Below, piece by piece: positions 10,318-22,400 of a stretch of DNA of 64,000 nt. Source of the stretch: Rhizophlyctis rosea (taxonomy: Eukaryota; Chytridiomycota; Chytridiomycetes; Rhizophlyctidales; Rhizophlyctidaceae). The notes under the pieces were generated by a model, which was given only the letters and a program-made list of their open reading frames with translations, made no database searches and was not told where the DNA came from. Position numbers and translations under genes: made by a program. The stretch spans positions 1 to 64,000 of the forward strand of contig JADGJC010000133.1 in NCBI GenBank assembly GCA_027596075.1, read 5' to 3'. How positions within the stretch are numbered: position 1 is the first letter of the stretch; every line of letters starts with the position of its first letter.

Positions 10318-12070
10318 TTACCCGGAGACATATGCGGGATATGCAGGTGCAAACCCAACTTTCGCGTCTCCGTTATTCGTGGTTACCCATCCAATATTGA
10401 AGGCAGCTGACAAAATCAAAGTTTGATGAGACTCAGGAGTTCACGTCGGCAAGACAACAAAATTACATGCATAGCTTACTGTAATATTTCTTCAGAATTG
10501 GATCTCCAAAGACCCAGAAGGCGTTGATAACGTCATTTCCTTTGAATGCCGAGTAGCAGAATCGGCCGTCGACAGGGTTTGTTAGAATATATTGATCCGA
10601 TGTCAGGACCAAATTGACATTCTTTTCGAGTTTGAAGGTGATGGAGGGCAGTTTGTTTTTCTTTGCACAGTCAACTGTAAAACTCCCATCCACCGCTGTC
10701 GTTCCGCCAAAATTGGAGTGGATGATGTTGATCACGGACGTTGGGCCCTCGATAAAGCTATTGCCGGTGCTGATGACGGCAAATTTGATGGTGTTGTTGA
10801 ACGTGGTGGTGCCGTAAGCGATGCTACCCAGATTGATCTTCCAATACCATGGATCGACAACTTTAACCCATCTGTGGGCAAATCATGAGACTGTTCTATC
10901 TGTGGCAGAAAATGTCCAACAAAAATATGCTTACGCGAGGGAGCCCGAATACTTTGAAGGATTGACGCCGCCGATGCTCAAATCGCCGCCCCATGCATTG
11001 CCAGTCGTCCCAAGATATAAGCCGAAAATGCCAAATTTGAATTTCCCCGCTCGGTAGGCAGCTTCGAACCAATTGTAGTAGCCATATTGCGTAAGTTGGC
11101 TGGCTCTGGAAAAGCCCAATCCGAGAAGACCAGAGACGATTTGGCCATTGAGTATGGCGCCATCATACACAGAGACGAACTCGTTCCGCAGTGAGACATT
11201 CCCAATGGCCACAGTGTCCTGCACTGCATAACCATATGCCGTACCGCCCGAGGTGGATGGATTGACCGCATATGTGAGGTTAACCGCGGTGGAGCCGAAG
11301 ACGTCTGAATATTCAAGGGACCGGCCGTCAGTGAAGAAGTGAGGACCAACGTACGTGATGGAAATGCGCAAGAGATTGCACAGTGGGTACGGTCAGGTTA
11401 CCAGTACCATCATTGAAAGGGATCAGGAATGTTGAGAAACTTACATTTGCCATTTACTCCGCACGTCTCACATTGCGCATTGCCCACCCAGAGGTCGGAA
11501 GATCCGGCTGTAGATCAGAATTGTTATCATCGGAACATATAAGGAGCATAGATGGATGAGAACTCACTATTGATCTGGACTGGGAGTGCTGTCTGGCCGA
11601 TTTTGATATTTGCGGACCACACCGCTTGATACCAGTTGTACACGTCCACGCCGGGAGTTGCAGTGGGGACAGGGCTGACATTGGGCAGACCAGATGTGGG
11701 AGTTGCAGGTTGTCGTTTCTATTCCGTGCCATGCCTCAGCCGTTCAATTTCTTTTCCCTTTGGGACATCAACAACTTCCCGATCATCTCACCTGCAAGCT
11801 CCGCCTTCGTTTCCTGGCCTCTACAACCTCAGTTCCTTCAATTGGATCCACCAAAGTTTGCTTCAGATCCAATTGAAAATCTGCGACGCTCTCCCCACGT
11901 TCCGCCCAAATTTGTCCAGGCAATGTTTGTCCATAATATGTAATGACTTTCGCGGCACCAGCTATTACGTCCTCAATTTGTATATTGGTGGAGATGCCAT
12001 TGATTTTGAGGGTTCTGGCTTCAATGGAGGCGGGGACGAGTAGGGCGCAAAGTGTTAGAAGAGCTTTCAT
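10318..12070 (-). CDS. Secreted pepsin-fold protein lacking both catalytic Asp
   Basis: Exons (minus) 12070-11792, 11718-11568, 11507-11445, 11304-10935, 10871-10480, 10406-10318 give 447 aa. Residues 1-18 are a signal peptide (MKALLTLCALLVPASIEA). A propeptide-like stretch follows and ends in a dibasic KR. The fold is aspartic peptidase A1. The first lobe has INTGSSDLWV, GLLGLGFS and GNAWGGDLSIGG. The second lobe has WYWKINLGSI, VISTGNSFIEGPT and the end KVGFAPAYP. Active A1 enzymes have DTG(S/T) in both lobes; here the first is NTG (codon AAT) and the second is STG (codon AGC). The predicted product therefore cannot be a normal aspartic peptidase. The third intron is odd: no AG occurs on the transcribed strand between the donor and 11306. 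The AG there gives an in-frame product but drops a pepsin-like segment (HFFTDGRSLEYSD). A non-AG acceptor near 11379 would keep it. Confidence 0.85.
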
Positions 12071-13730
12071 TTTCCTGTTGGCAGAACGCTAAATTGACGC
12101 GTTTGTAAAGCGCGTATAGATGTAGCGGGAAGTGCAGGTATCAACGACTTCAATGGGAGAGCTTCCAACCCAATCAACAGGGTTTCGTAAGGAGAATCAT
12201 GGTTAAGTATATCTGGAGGACCCAAAGACGAGGGCGAAGTGGGCAAAGCTGATCTTTGTCAGGTCCACTGAAATTTCTCTGGTACCTAACATACTTCAGA
12301 GCGCGCGCGCTTGAAGGGTTCCTGCAACTGGAATGGCGCACTGTCGGGAAATGTGGGGGGATGGAGTCCAGTTGGAGTCATTTGGTGCCAACAAAATATG
12401 GTCAATTGGGCAACTGCAACTTGAAAAGAGTACCTTCGCGGTTGTGGCGAGGCTTATGTCTACGCCATGGACGCCACACTCACCGTCACTTGCCTTATTG
12501 AGTGCAAACTCGCCAAATTTGGGTACACCGCGGACACAGTTGCTAAGCCACGGAATGGTAACACATTTGCCACTTAATATCCCATTTGACCTCGATTTGG
12601 ATATATCAATGAAGGAAGGATTGAGCTTGGACGGCTGGTCGCAACGAGCGCAAGGAACAGAAGCAGGCTGGTAAATCATCACTAGCTTTTCAGATCGAAG
12701 CGCGTAAGTAATGTCATAATGACCGGAGCTCAGTGAGCTCAGTTGAATCTGCCTCCTTCAGATTCCTTTGTGCACAGGACCTTAGCTGACCTTTTTCCAA
12801 GGCCGATCGACTCATTGCGCACAAGTGCACAGTAAGATAGTAGTACAGTATGCTCATCGCACGATGTCTATTAGGTCGTGTGCAGACAGCCAATCATGGG
12901 TTTTCATTGTAGAGACAAGCAGGACGTATTGTCATCAACCATAACTTGCTCTAATCGTTTGTGAATCAACCGTGGAGTCTTTCCATACAAGCAGCAGAAT
13001 CTTCTGGGCAAAAGGGAACATTGGAACAACTTCGTGTCCATTCTCACTGTGCGCTGGCAACGGATGTAGATTATTATCAGCGGGCTCGGAGTCCGCACAT
13101 GGCCGGAAGTCACGGAGGAATCGAAAGATTCCAAGGCATCCTCCGAGTCTGGAGAACCCCACATGCGTTGAATGTTACACTGCAAGGGGGAATGAGTGTT
13201 TGGTGTTCACTGCGGGTGATGCAAAATCATGCAGTGTGCTGGTGGTCGTCAAGCCTCCTCAGCCATTGCACTGACAAAGTTGCAAGCTACAACAACTTTC
13301 TCTTAAAAACCATAACACCCGACAACCAGTTCGCATTGGATAATTGAACAACAATCTGGTATTGCAGAGTTGGCTGGTCATAAATCCAAAGCAGGGGCAA
13401 CCAGCGGAAGGAACCGAAACTGATATTCTGAAGGAGTCGTTGTTAGTGCAAATTGTCCCATGTTGCCGGCCATAAGGGTGTGGTGTGACTTCTCAAAAGG
13501 TTGTTCACATGGCATTGCGCACATTTGCATACGACGGCATGATGAATTGAAGCAGATAGGACGAAAGACTGTGCTTCCCCCATTCCCCATGGTCAATGAA
13601 TCGATCTTTAGAGTGCCGAACCGTCCGCAACAATATAAAAGGATGAAGGTTGACGCCTTGGATTTGAGGAGTCTTCAGGATCTGACAAACTCATCCTCCA
13701 TCTAAGACACCGTCAAACTTTCCGGACATC
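12071..13730. other. Intergenic, no supported gene
   Basis: Only short frames that overlap on opposite strands are seen, without recognisable domains. A perfect hairpin GAGCTCA-G-TGAGCTC lies at 12726-12740. The right end contains the promoter of the secreted Cys-rich gene. Confidence 0.5.
13634..13640 (+). promoter_or_regulatory. Probable TATA box of the secreted Cys-rich gene
   Basis: TATAAAA lies 91 bp upstream of the start codon at 13731, in the right orientation and at a plausible distance. There is no experimental support. Confidence 0.45.
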
Positions 13731-14281
13731 ATGAAGTTCGTTTCTATCTTGATGATCGGCCTTCTTGGCTGCGTCAATGCAGCGGATATACCTGCTCAAA
13801 CAGCCAATACCATTGGACCTCAACCCACTCTTTTCCCTGCTCCCTGCCCGTCTGACGAACCCGGAACTCCCGGCGGACCATGCGGAGGCTTCATCAACCC
13901 ACCTCTTGCCGCCTGTCCCGCCGGCTATCAATGCGTTGACCGCACCCCCTACGTGCCGGATATTCCTGGCTGTTGTCGTCGTAGAACTCTTCCCACTGCG
14001 ACCATTACAAAGATCCCGGTGACCTTTGTGGTGAGTCTTTTGTCGTTGTGGTCATGTAAATTCGTAGAGGTCATCGCTGAACTATCTTATGTCCATAGCA
14101 ATGCAAATGCCCGACCGACCAGCTGGTTTGCAGGAAGTGTGCTGACGGCACCGCGGTGTGTGACACTTGCGACACTTCCAGCATCGATGATGTTTGTCCG
14201 ATCATCAAAGGCGTCTGCCCCCGCATCCCCGTCACCGCAGCGACTGCCGTGCCCACCCGGGTTGCTGTTGTCGATGCATAG
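13731..14281 (+). CDS. Small secreted cysteine-rich protein
   Basis: Exons 13731-14030 and 14099-14281 give 160 aa. Residues 1-17 form a signal peptide (MKFVSILMIGLLGCVNA). The mature part has 14 Cys. The first group lies in a Gly/Pro-rich segment (GGPCGG, ACPAGYQC, IPGCC). A second group follows the intron (QCKCP, VCRKC, VCDTC, DDVC, GVC). The intron is canonical (GTGAGT...CATAG) and phase 0. An even Cys number and small size fit a disulphide-bonded extracellular protein. I do not recognise a named family; the CPAGYQC segment is reminiscent of small cysteine-knot or carbohydrate-binding folds, but that is speculative. Confidence 0.8.
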
Positions 14282-15487
14282 ACATCGGAATCAGAGACAA
14301 ATCATTCCAATGCTGTCAATAACCATAGTTGTACAACGGAGGGTCTTCAGTACTAGATCACGGCCATGTACCTGCTGTCGGGGGTTGTTCAATATCTTGT
14401 AATCCACACTATATAGTATGTCCCCTAATCATGAAGCTCGATGTTTCATTCAGTATTTAGTCCATCTATGACTCTAAAACTGCATTTAACGATTGAAACC
14501 AGCCCGCATTGGCCACTGTTGAGGACCTTGTGGCTTGAATGAACACCATTCGTTGACCGGGCATAAACTCGAATATATTTTTCAGTAACTCCAATAAAGT
14601 ATCTCCAATCTTTCAATCAATGATCTTTGAGCCGTTTGGCATGCTCACACCAGCTACCTCTGCTAAGCATGTTGGACTTTCATCTTTGGGGCATGTGAGG
14701 CAAGGTAGGCCAGACCTTCCGTACAAACCTTGAAGCTGATCACGATACATCTATCAGTGATTATATCAAAGATAAATTCAAATACTACCTAATGCCAACA
14801 AAACTCCTTTATTGTTCTACAGTAATGATCTTCAGTAGTTGAGTGGGGAATCTGGTATGTTACGCAAAAAGTGTTGCTCTTTGCCTGATCTTTTTGGTGC
14901 GAATGTTATGAATCATGATAAGATAGCCTTCACGCACATGCTAGAGATGCCACCGAGCAATGTTTAAATGATTCTCCAAAAATCGTTACATCGTTTTGTG
15001 TGACGTCGAAACAAATTGCGGTAATACATATACCTTGCGCAACTTACGACTATAGTGAAAAACATTCCTGCGTTCTATTTTCAGCATGGACGATCATAAC
15101 AGCTAATCAAATTGTTTAGCATTTATCTCCGCGAAGCCTCTCGCAAAACCGAATCGGGAAGAATAGCATTCCCAAAATGCTATCGATGACTTACCGACAA
15201 TTTAATGTATTGCTTATACCTACAGGCAAGATAAACTATACCACCTCTTTCAATCTTTTCATGCACCCCGGAACCTTGACGTCGACTTTCCTGCATTGCG
15301 CAGCACGTGAAGTGAGCTGAGCTTGGTTTATTTGGTTTGAGCAATTCAACATATTGAGCTGAGCCTTTTCAGATGAGGAATGTCGATAACTAGTGCCTTA
15401 TTATGTGTCGTCTGCATGAAAATGATATACATTGATGGCAAAAATATGTACGACTAAAAATATATCTTATATTTCTTTGTTGCCAGC
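14282..15487. other. Intergenic AT-rich stretch
   Basis: This lies between the 3' ends of two convergent genes. It is AT-rich, with no frame longer than background and no recognisable RNA or repeat. Confidence 0.5.
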
Positions 15488-17819
15488 TTAAGATGGGGCA
15501 ATCAAATGAACCTCCTTGATCCACCAGAAACGCCGCCTTACGCTCCGCGCGAACTCCGCATATCTCTCGGTATTGACAATCCTATGGTTCCTGCCTCCAG
15601 GCTCGTCCCCAACACTATATCTGAACCCTCCTACCGCACAAACTTCCTTCCTCACATCGCCTCCGACAGTTAGAAGACCAGCAACTGAGAGGTTCAAAGC
15701 CTTTAAATGCGGATGAGCGCTAATGAATGGCGCGATAGATGCTAAGGAAATGTATGTGGGAAGAGCTGACGGACCGAGAAGGTGGAGGGATGTTAGTTGA
15801 GGAAAGGCGCACGTAAGTATGGCGAATGTATCTGGTGGCAAAGTGAAATTTGAAATATGTAGGTGCCGTAGGTGAGGACAGGTTTGAGTTAGCTGTCTCA
15901 GCGTCGAGACCGGCAGGGCAGCGGAGGTACGACACAGGACTTCGATGTGAAGGGATGTGAGGTTCCGTGCGTTGGTAGTGAATATGGGGAGTAGCGAGAG
16001 CAGAGTGGTATGACCTATTGGGGCTAGACCATGGATTTCGAGTGTTCGCAATGAGGGGAGGTCATATGGGGGCGTTGGAGGCGGAAGACCACAAGGTGGA
16101 AAGTTGATTTTCAAGTGTTGGAGGCGTGTCAGATTTATTGGAAGCGGGAGTGTTGGAGGTGACCATATGGACAGAGACGTCAATTTCGGTAAGAAAATAA
16201 CTGAAGACGATGCGGGTTTTGCGCTTATTGTTGTAGGTCGTTCACTGAACGCTGGCTCGTCTGTGTCTCCTGCCCATGGTCTTGCACACCTCACTTCTAA
16301 TCTATTTATTTGGGCGAGCATCTTCCGATCCATATCCATCCACGCATGCAGATTATCAGGCAGTAAACAGTTCCAAGGTGCATCAACTCGTAATACTTCC
16401 AGTCCCGGGAACAACGCACTGTAAGCCTCCAAGTCTCCCAACGTTGGCCGATAATCCCCCGTGTCAAATATCTTGAGACTCTTCAGCAGGTATTTCCATT
16501 GTAGACCCTCGTCCTCCTTGATTTCCAACAACTCCCCTTCAATCCGCAAATTGCAAGCGCTAAACCCAATTGCCTTCAGTCCAGGTAGCTCTTGTGCCCA
16601 GTACTCGATGATGCCGCGCCACCCGTCCGCACAATTACTGACAACAACACACTTTCCAAGTGAAATGCTTTCGAGCTGCTTCAGATGTTGCGCGACGTCC
16701 TCAATCACACCGGGCGGCAGAATTGCATACTTCAACTTCAACCGTTTCAGATTTGGCGATCCAGCTCCCAACGCCCGCACAGCGTCCTCCGGAAGGTGGT
16801 GATAATCTAACTCGAGTTTTAGATTGCTAAGAGCGTGAAGGGTGTCTGTCGAAGAGAAGAAGTCGATCATGTTGCGGAGTGGCCAGGTTGAGATTGTGTT
16901 GATTTTGAGGGTCTGGAGGGCAGGATGGCAATCACTCGCAGTCGATATGGCAGAGGACCGCGTCCAGAAGGAGGGGTCATGAATTTCTAAGTGCTTCAGA
17001 AATGGAGCTTGACGCAGGATAGTAACGAGATTCAAACGAGCACGGGAAGACGCCAAAGATGACCTATCCGATTGGATAGAAGGCAAAAATAGAGGAAGTC
17101 CGTGTGCTGCCGGGGCCAGCTGGGAGGTGGCTGGAATGTTGGGCACAGCGACATCCATATGTTCATCCTCCGTATCCAAAGTACCGTGATGCTCAAAGTG
17201 AACTACCAGACCGTCCCCGCCACCCATGTCTTCATCCTCAAATCCAGCATCTTCTTCGTATCCTTGTCCAAAGGGAACCTTCAGTACTACGAGCTTTGGA
17301 CACTGCAGGGCACCGGGAATGATATGATCGCTTGCACATTCAATGGAACGTAGCGTTGTATGTCCGACAAACTGTCTGGCAAGTGCATGTAGCTGGTGCA
17401 CATGGCTTGTGTATGATATGCCAAGGGTGGTAGAACGATAGCTTGTCGTCGGCGTTGGTGCGGGGGCTAGTATGTGCAGTGAGGTCAAGCGGGGATAATG
17501 CGAGAGGATTGTCGGCAACGTCAAACGAAGGGCGGTCAAATTGGAGAGAATGTTGAGGTGCTGAAAACAGAACATGTAATCAGTCACAATGTTGCTCCTA
17601 CAATTTTCAAGTATTTCATACCCTAATGTCGCCGCTGGCGATCTGAAATGCTTTGCAAACTTGCGGTAGAACTGGAAGTTGGTCTTCGAATGCGAGGAAC
17701 GAGAAAGCGTGCTCGAGAATCTCGAGAGGCAAGTCGGAGATAGTTTTCGACTTGGGAGCTCCATATGAAGGCAGGTCACAAAGGCAGGTAATGGGCACAT
17801 GGTCCATTTCGGTAAGCAT
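15488..17819 (-). CDS. F-box/LRR protein
   Basis: Exons (minus) 17819-17622 and 17560-15488 give 756 aa. Exon 1 encodes an F-box at residues about 28-60 (SDLPLEILEHAFSFL, then VLPQVCKAF), which binds Skp1 in SCF ubiquitin ligases. Exon 2 is a long series of irregular leucine-rich repeats (for example LTALRLTLPTILSHYPRLTS, then SLRTLEIHGL and LRHLHISNFTLP), which would bind substrate. The intron (GTATGA...TTTTCAG) is phase 0. Reading through it stays open and opens a longer 818-codon frame, but that frame loses the F-box in favour of a sequence unlike any protein, so the spliced model is preferred. The substrate is unknown. Confidence 0.88.
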
Positions 17820-18442
17820 GGTTGAAGGAATTCAGGAAAAGGCAGTTCGCTCCATGAATTCTTGAACAGAAGCCTTGAACATGGGTGTAAAATTGCGAAA
17901 GTGAAAGGTTTTGGATTTGCGGGGATGTGATGACGATTTTGCAACCCTCCCCATTGACGTCGATTGGTAGTCCATACCCATCACCCCTTGCTCCATGCCC
18001 TTGACCACCGAAATGTGATTGATAACGATCATGGCTCCTATGTAATACTGTGTAAGACAGATAGTCTTTGTGTTCGTACTGTTCGTGTTGGCTCTAATTG
18101 GGTGCCGCTAAGCTTGCCTGCCAGACACCCTCGCGTCTCTCTCTTGCGGGAAATTGGAAAGAGCGCCACCAACTGCGCCACATATGCATCTAATGAAGGA
18201 TTGAGTGGCACTGCACGGTGGCAAGGGCTAGGCGTAAGCTCTTAGTAAGCGGTAGTTATTTATAAGCAACCAGGGTGGACTTTTCGCCGCTCATTCCGCA
18301 TTTTCTGCTCCACCCCCTACTGTTCAAGCTAACCAGGACCACATTAAAATCTTCAGCAAACACCTGAGCCGTTTCAGTCTGGGATTTGGATCCTTGCTGT
18401 CGAAACCCTTTTCCTCGTTTCCACGCATACACTTACCTCACA
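17820..18442. promoter_or_regulatory. Divergent upstream region
   Basis: This separates the start codons of the F-box/LRR gene (minus) and the barrel-like gene (plus). No gene is visible; the promoter role is inferred from arrangement. Confidence 0.35.
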
Positions 18443-19211
18443 ATGCCCATCACGGAACTGGGATGCTGCACCATAAAATCCGGGCTCGACGTTATGAACG
18501 AGTCGACAAAGGAGGGGCAGCTATTATCCGGAGCCTGGACAGCAGTCAGCAAGGCACCAACCGGCCCTTACAATGTTTATTATGGTGTCGAGGTCGAAAA
18601 TCCATCCGAAGTCTGGGCCTTCTTTGACTTCGACTCTGTGGAGGGTCATACAAATTTTGCCAAGACGTGAGTGTTTGTCCCCCAAAGTTCCATCATGTCC
18701 TCTTTGTTATTCATAAAACTGATATGAATTCAACCTCAGACATGGGGCAGAGGCTGTCAAAGATCTCCCTCAAGTCCTCTCCCACAGCGAATTTGGTTCC
18801 AAGCACGTCGATTTTGCACCATACCCACCTACTGCCCTCCTTGCTCCCGTCACGGAAATACTCCTCGCATATTTCCCATCGGATATCAGCCCCGAAACCA
18901 AAGCTGCAGCCACTGCCAATTGGAAGCAATTTGTGGACAATGCGCTTCACAAATGCAAAGATGTGACTGCAGTAAATTATGGGTGGGGGGTGGAGAATGA
19001 TTTTCCGATACGCGGGGTGGAGGATGGTCAGAAAGGAAGCGTACTAGTAGCTCTCATAGGATGGCCCAGTATCGATGCTCACATGGAGTTCCGAGAAACG
19101 GAAGAGTTCAAGCAAAACATTGGGCTGCTACCCAGCATGGAGGGTGTATTGAAGATGACGATGTTCCATGTCCATTGTCGTCATTTGAAGAATACTGTAA
19201 GGCAATCGTAA
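18443..19211 (+). CDS. Dimeric alpha/beta-barrel (ABM-like) protein
   Basis: Exons 18443-18666 and 18740-19211 give 231 aa (phase 2 junction, GTGAGT...CCTCAG). The protein seems to hold two ferredoxin-like repeats. In each half, a segment of the type YNVYYGVEVENPSEVW or VNYGWGVEN is followed by a WPS-xx-AHMEFRET or FEGHTNF-like helix and then HV. These features resemble fungal relatives of antibiotic-biosynthesis-monooxygenase-like dimeric barrel proteins, which often have no assigned reaction. No signal peptide is seen. The function is unknown; the family assignment rests on motif pattern only. Confidence 0.7.
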
Positions 19212-19492
19212 ATACACAGGGTGTCAACACAACGAAGGAATATTCCAGTCTGTTGCTCATGATATAGGCAGTAGTAGCAAAAGGCCTGAAGCAGTAAACA
19301 CAAATGCTCGAAGTACACGTCCACAAACCCCAATCATAGGGAAATTACAGAGAACATATCACAAAAAAAGGCAACAAAAAAAAACAAAAAGCTAAACACA
19401 ACGAAAGAAAAGGATTTACCCTACCATCTACACAAACGCCCTACAAAAAACTACCATCACTAAACCTAAAATCCTATCTACAACAAACCCTA

Positions 19493-22400
19493 TCAATCAT
19501 CCCCAATAACAAACACAACCCCATCCTTCCTAACCTTTCTAAGCAACCTAGTATCAAGCGACACATTCTCATCACCATCCTCCACCTCTTCATCACAATC
19601 CTCTTCATCTCCAACATGACTTCCCTCTCCATCCGACAACACGTCCTCACCTTCCTCCGGCGGCACACCAGGCGGCACGTCCAAACTCTCCTCTAAAGGC
19701 TTTACACCTCTCGTCTCTCTCACAAACTCCAAAAATTCGTTGGAGGAATCCAGGGTTGAGAATACTAGGTCCCAGTAGTCGGCCGGTTGGGATGAGGAGG
19801 GCGAGTCTTGTGGTGGGGCGGTGGCAGAGAGTGGGCTGGTAATGGGTATATCTGGCTGTGCGTGTGGGATCTCTGCTGATGGTGCGTCCGGTGTGGAGGT
19901 TGAAGATGGACCGTCTGGTTCGGCCTGTGGCTGGTCTGTTGGTATTTCATTGGAGGATACCTCTCCCTCCGCCTTCGCTCCCTCCCCACCCGCACTTGCT
20001 CCACCGCCTCCTGCCTTATCCTCCCCCTGCCCCTTCTTCTTTCCATCCGAAAACGTAACCCTAACCCACCAACTCCAACCCCCAGCATTCCCCACACCCA
20101 ACCCCAACAAATCACCTCCACCACCACTTCTCCCCCTCCCACCCCTTATCCTCCCCACAACCCCATTCTGCACTAACCCACCAACCCCATTCGCACATCC
20201 AAACCTCCAAGTCTTCCACCTCTCACATTTGACAACATCCCCCACCCTCCCAACACCAACCACGCCCGTGAACTCCCCAACAACATCGCTTACAAGGCCC
20301 TTGCCCCCATACCGCTCACTCATCCCCGGTACAACCGAATCAATGCACGCATTGACGGACGGAGAAGCCAGACTCTCCGGTGGAAACAACACCGGAGGCC
20401 ACACATCCAACCGTTCAACAACAAGATAAATATACGTCTTCGTGGCGATGACCGTCACCGGCCGCACCGTCAAATTCGACGTATCCACTGCCGCCCTCGA
20501 CGATGATGACAACGACGACGACGACGCACGAGGTACAATCCATCCCGCCAAAAGGTACGTCCTCACGAAATTGAAGTCCACCTTGGATACCACCACATCG
20601 TCCCCAACCGCCGGATCCTCTTCATCCTCCCCCAGCATATCCATACCCATACCATACCCCCGCACAACCTCCTTCCCCGTCGCCTTCCCTCCCAACAACC
20701 TTCCAATCCACCCTCCCAAGCCGCCTCCCCCGCCCTCCCCAATCGTTCCACCCGCATGATGTCGAGCTTTCGGCCCCTGTCTAACCAAAACTCTATCCCG
20801 AATCGCCCTAACGCACCACTCCACATCCTGGTTAATAATCCTCACCTTCCCGCCTTCGCCCTTAAATCTCGCAAACCTTCCGCCGTCCGCCTCACCCCTC
20901 TCATAAATCACCTCCGTAACACTGTCAATAAACTTCGTCGTCGTCGTCTTATCCCTAATCAACACCACCAAACTGACCACCTCCCCCGCTACTCCCCCCT
21001 CTCCTCCCACCAACCCACCTCCACTGCCACCGCCCTTCCCTTCCTCCCCACCCACTTTCCCAATACCCCCCACAGCCCCCGGATGAATGCCCCCAGCCGC
21101 ACCCTTGACCCCACCACCTCCCACCACCTTCTCCTTCAAAAAATGCACCCCAAGATACTGCCGATGAAACCCAACATCGACTCTCGCCAACATTTCCAAC
21201 CTAACCTTATGTACAAGCCTCAACACCTTCCCCGGATCCTCATCATACCTCACCATGTCCCTAACACCATCATACGCCCCCTCCACACTCAAATACTGAC
21301 CGTCTCCCCTCCCCCTCCCCGACCCACCTCGCGCAGACGTACCCGCCGCGGCACCCGAATACGAGAAGAAATAGATCCCCCAATCCGTCAAAAGCATCCA
21401 AACCATCCTCTCAACCGGCTCCACGCTCCTCAACACACTTCCCACATCCCCCATCCCCCCACCACCAACCTTCCCCGCCCGTCTCGAAAACCATTCCCCA
21501 AACGTCCCCCGTGACGAGCTGATATCCCCAACAAACGCCGGAAGTTGCGGGACATAACTCCCCGCGCACCAACACATGACGCGTTCCTCGTCTTTCAATA
21601 TTCGCGTTTTAAGAAAGAGAAGAAGGTTGTTGGTCATTTCTCTAAAAGGGATCGTCGGTGCACGGGGTACGGGCATCGTCCTTCCACTCCCACCACCAGG
21701 TCGTGAGCTACCAGCCTCACTACTCAGGTTATCCCCATTCATATCCCGGTACCGGAGATACGCTGCGCCTTTTCCTCGGCTCCTATACCCGCTCGCACTA
21801 TACGTCGAATAGCTAACTGTGTAACTCTTGCTCGCGTTGGAACTTCCCTCACCAGCTTCTGAGTTTGTGCGCGAGCGGGTGTAGGATGTGGCGCTGTTGA
21901 CGGGGCGGGAGAGGATGAGGGGTGGCGTGCCTTGTGTCGGTACGGTGGAAGATAGATTGTGGGATGGAGGAGATCCGGGAGCGAAAACTAATGGAGGGAG
22001 AGGGCGTACAATCGTACGTGCGGGTGGTGATATACCAGTGAACTCTTTCGAAGTTCCGCCCGAGACGTCAGGGCCTGATGATGTGCGGCGTTGCAGAGGA
22101 GAAGGGCGGGCGGTCGCATCTTTCGGTTTGGTGTCTGAACTTCCCACTCGAGGCAGTTGGGGCGATGTACCCGACCTACCACCGAGACCGCTCCCAGGCT
22201 TTCGCAGATCTCCCACACTCGAAGACTGAGTTGACTTGATTCCGGTCCTAGACCCGGCGTCCGAGGACGAGGCACGAAACCCATAGTCATAAATGCGGCG
22301 GTATGGACCAATGTGAGTGATGTGCCCCACATTAGGAGGTGCGGGCAATCGACCAGATGTTGTGGGCGCACTGGTGGTACTCAAGGCCGGACTAGCCGGT

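Noticed and set aside
12296..12682. 128-codon minus and 113-codon plus frames over the same DNA
   Set aside because: Mirror-image open frames without motifs; nothing favours either strand.
15488..17944. Single 818-codon frame through the F-box/LRR locus
   Set aside because: It reads through a good intron (17561-17621) and replaces the F-box by composition-random sequence. The two-exon model starting at 17819 gives a complete F-box.
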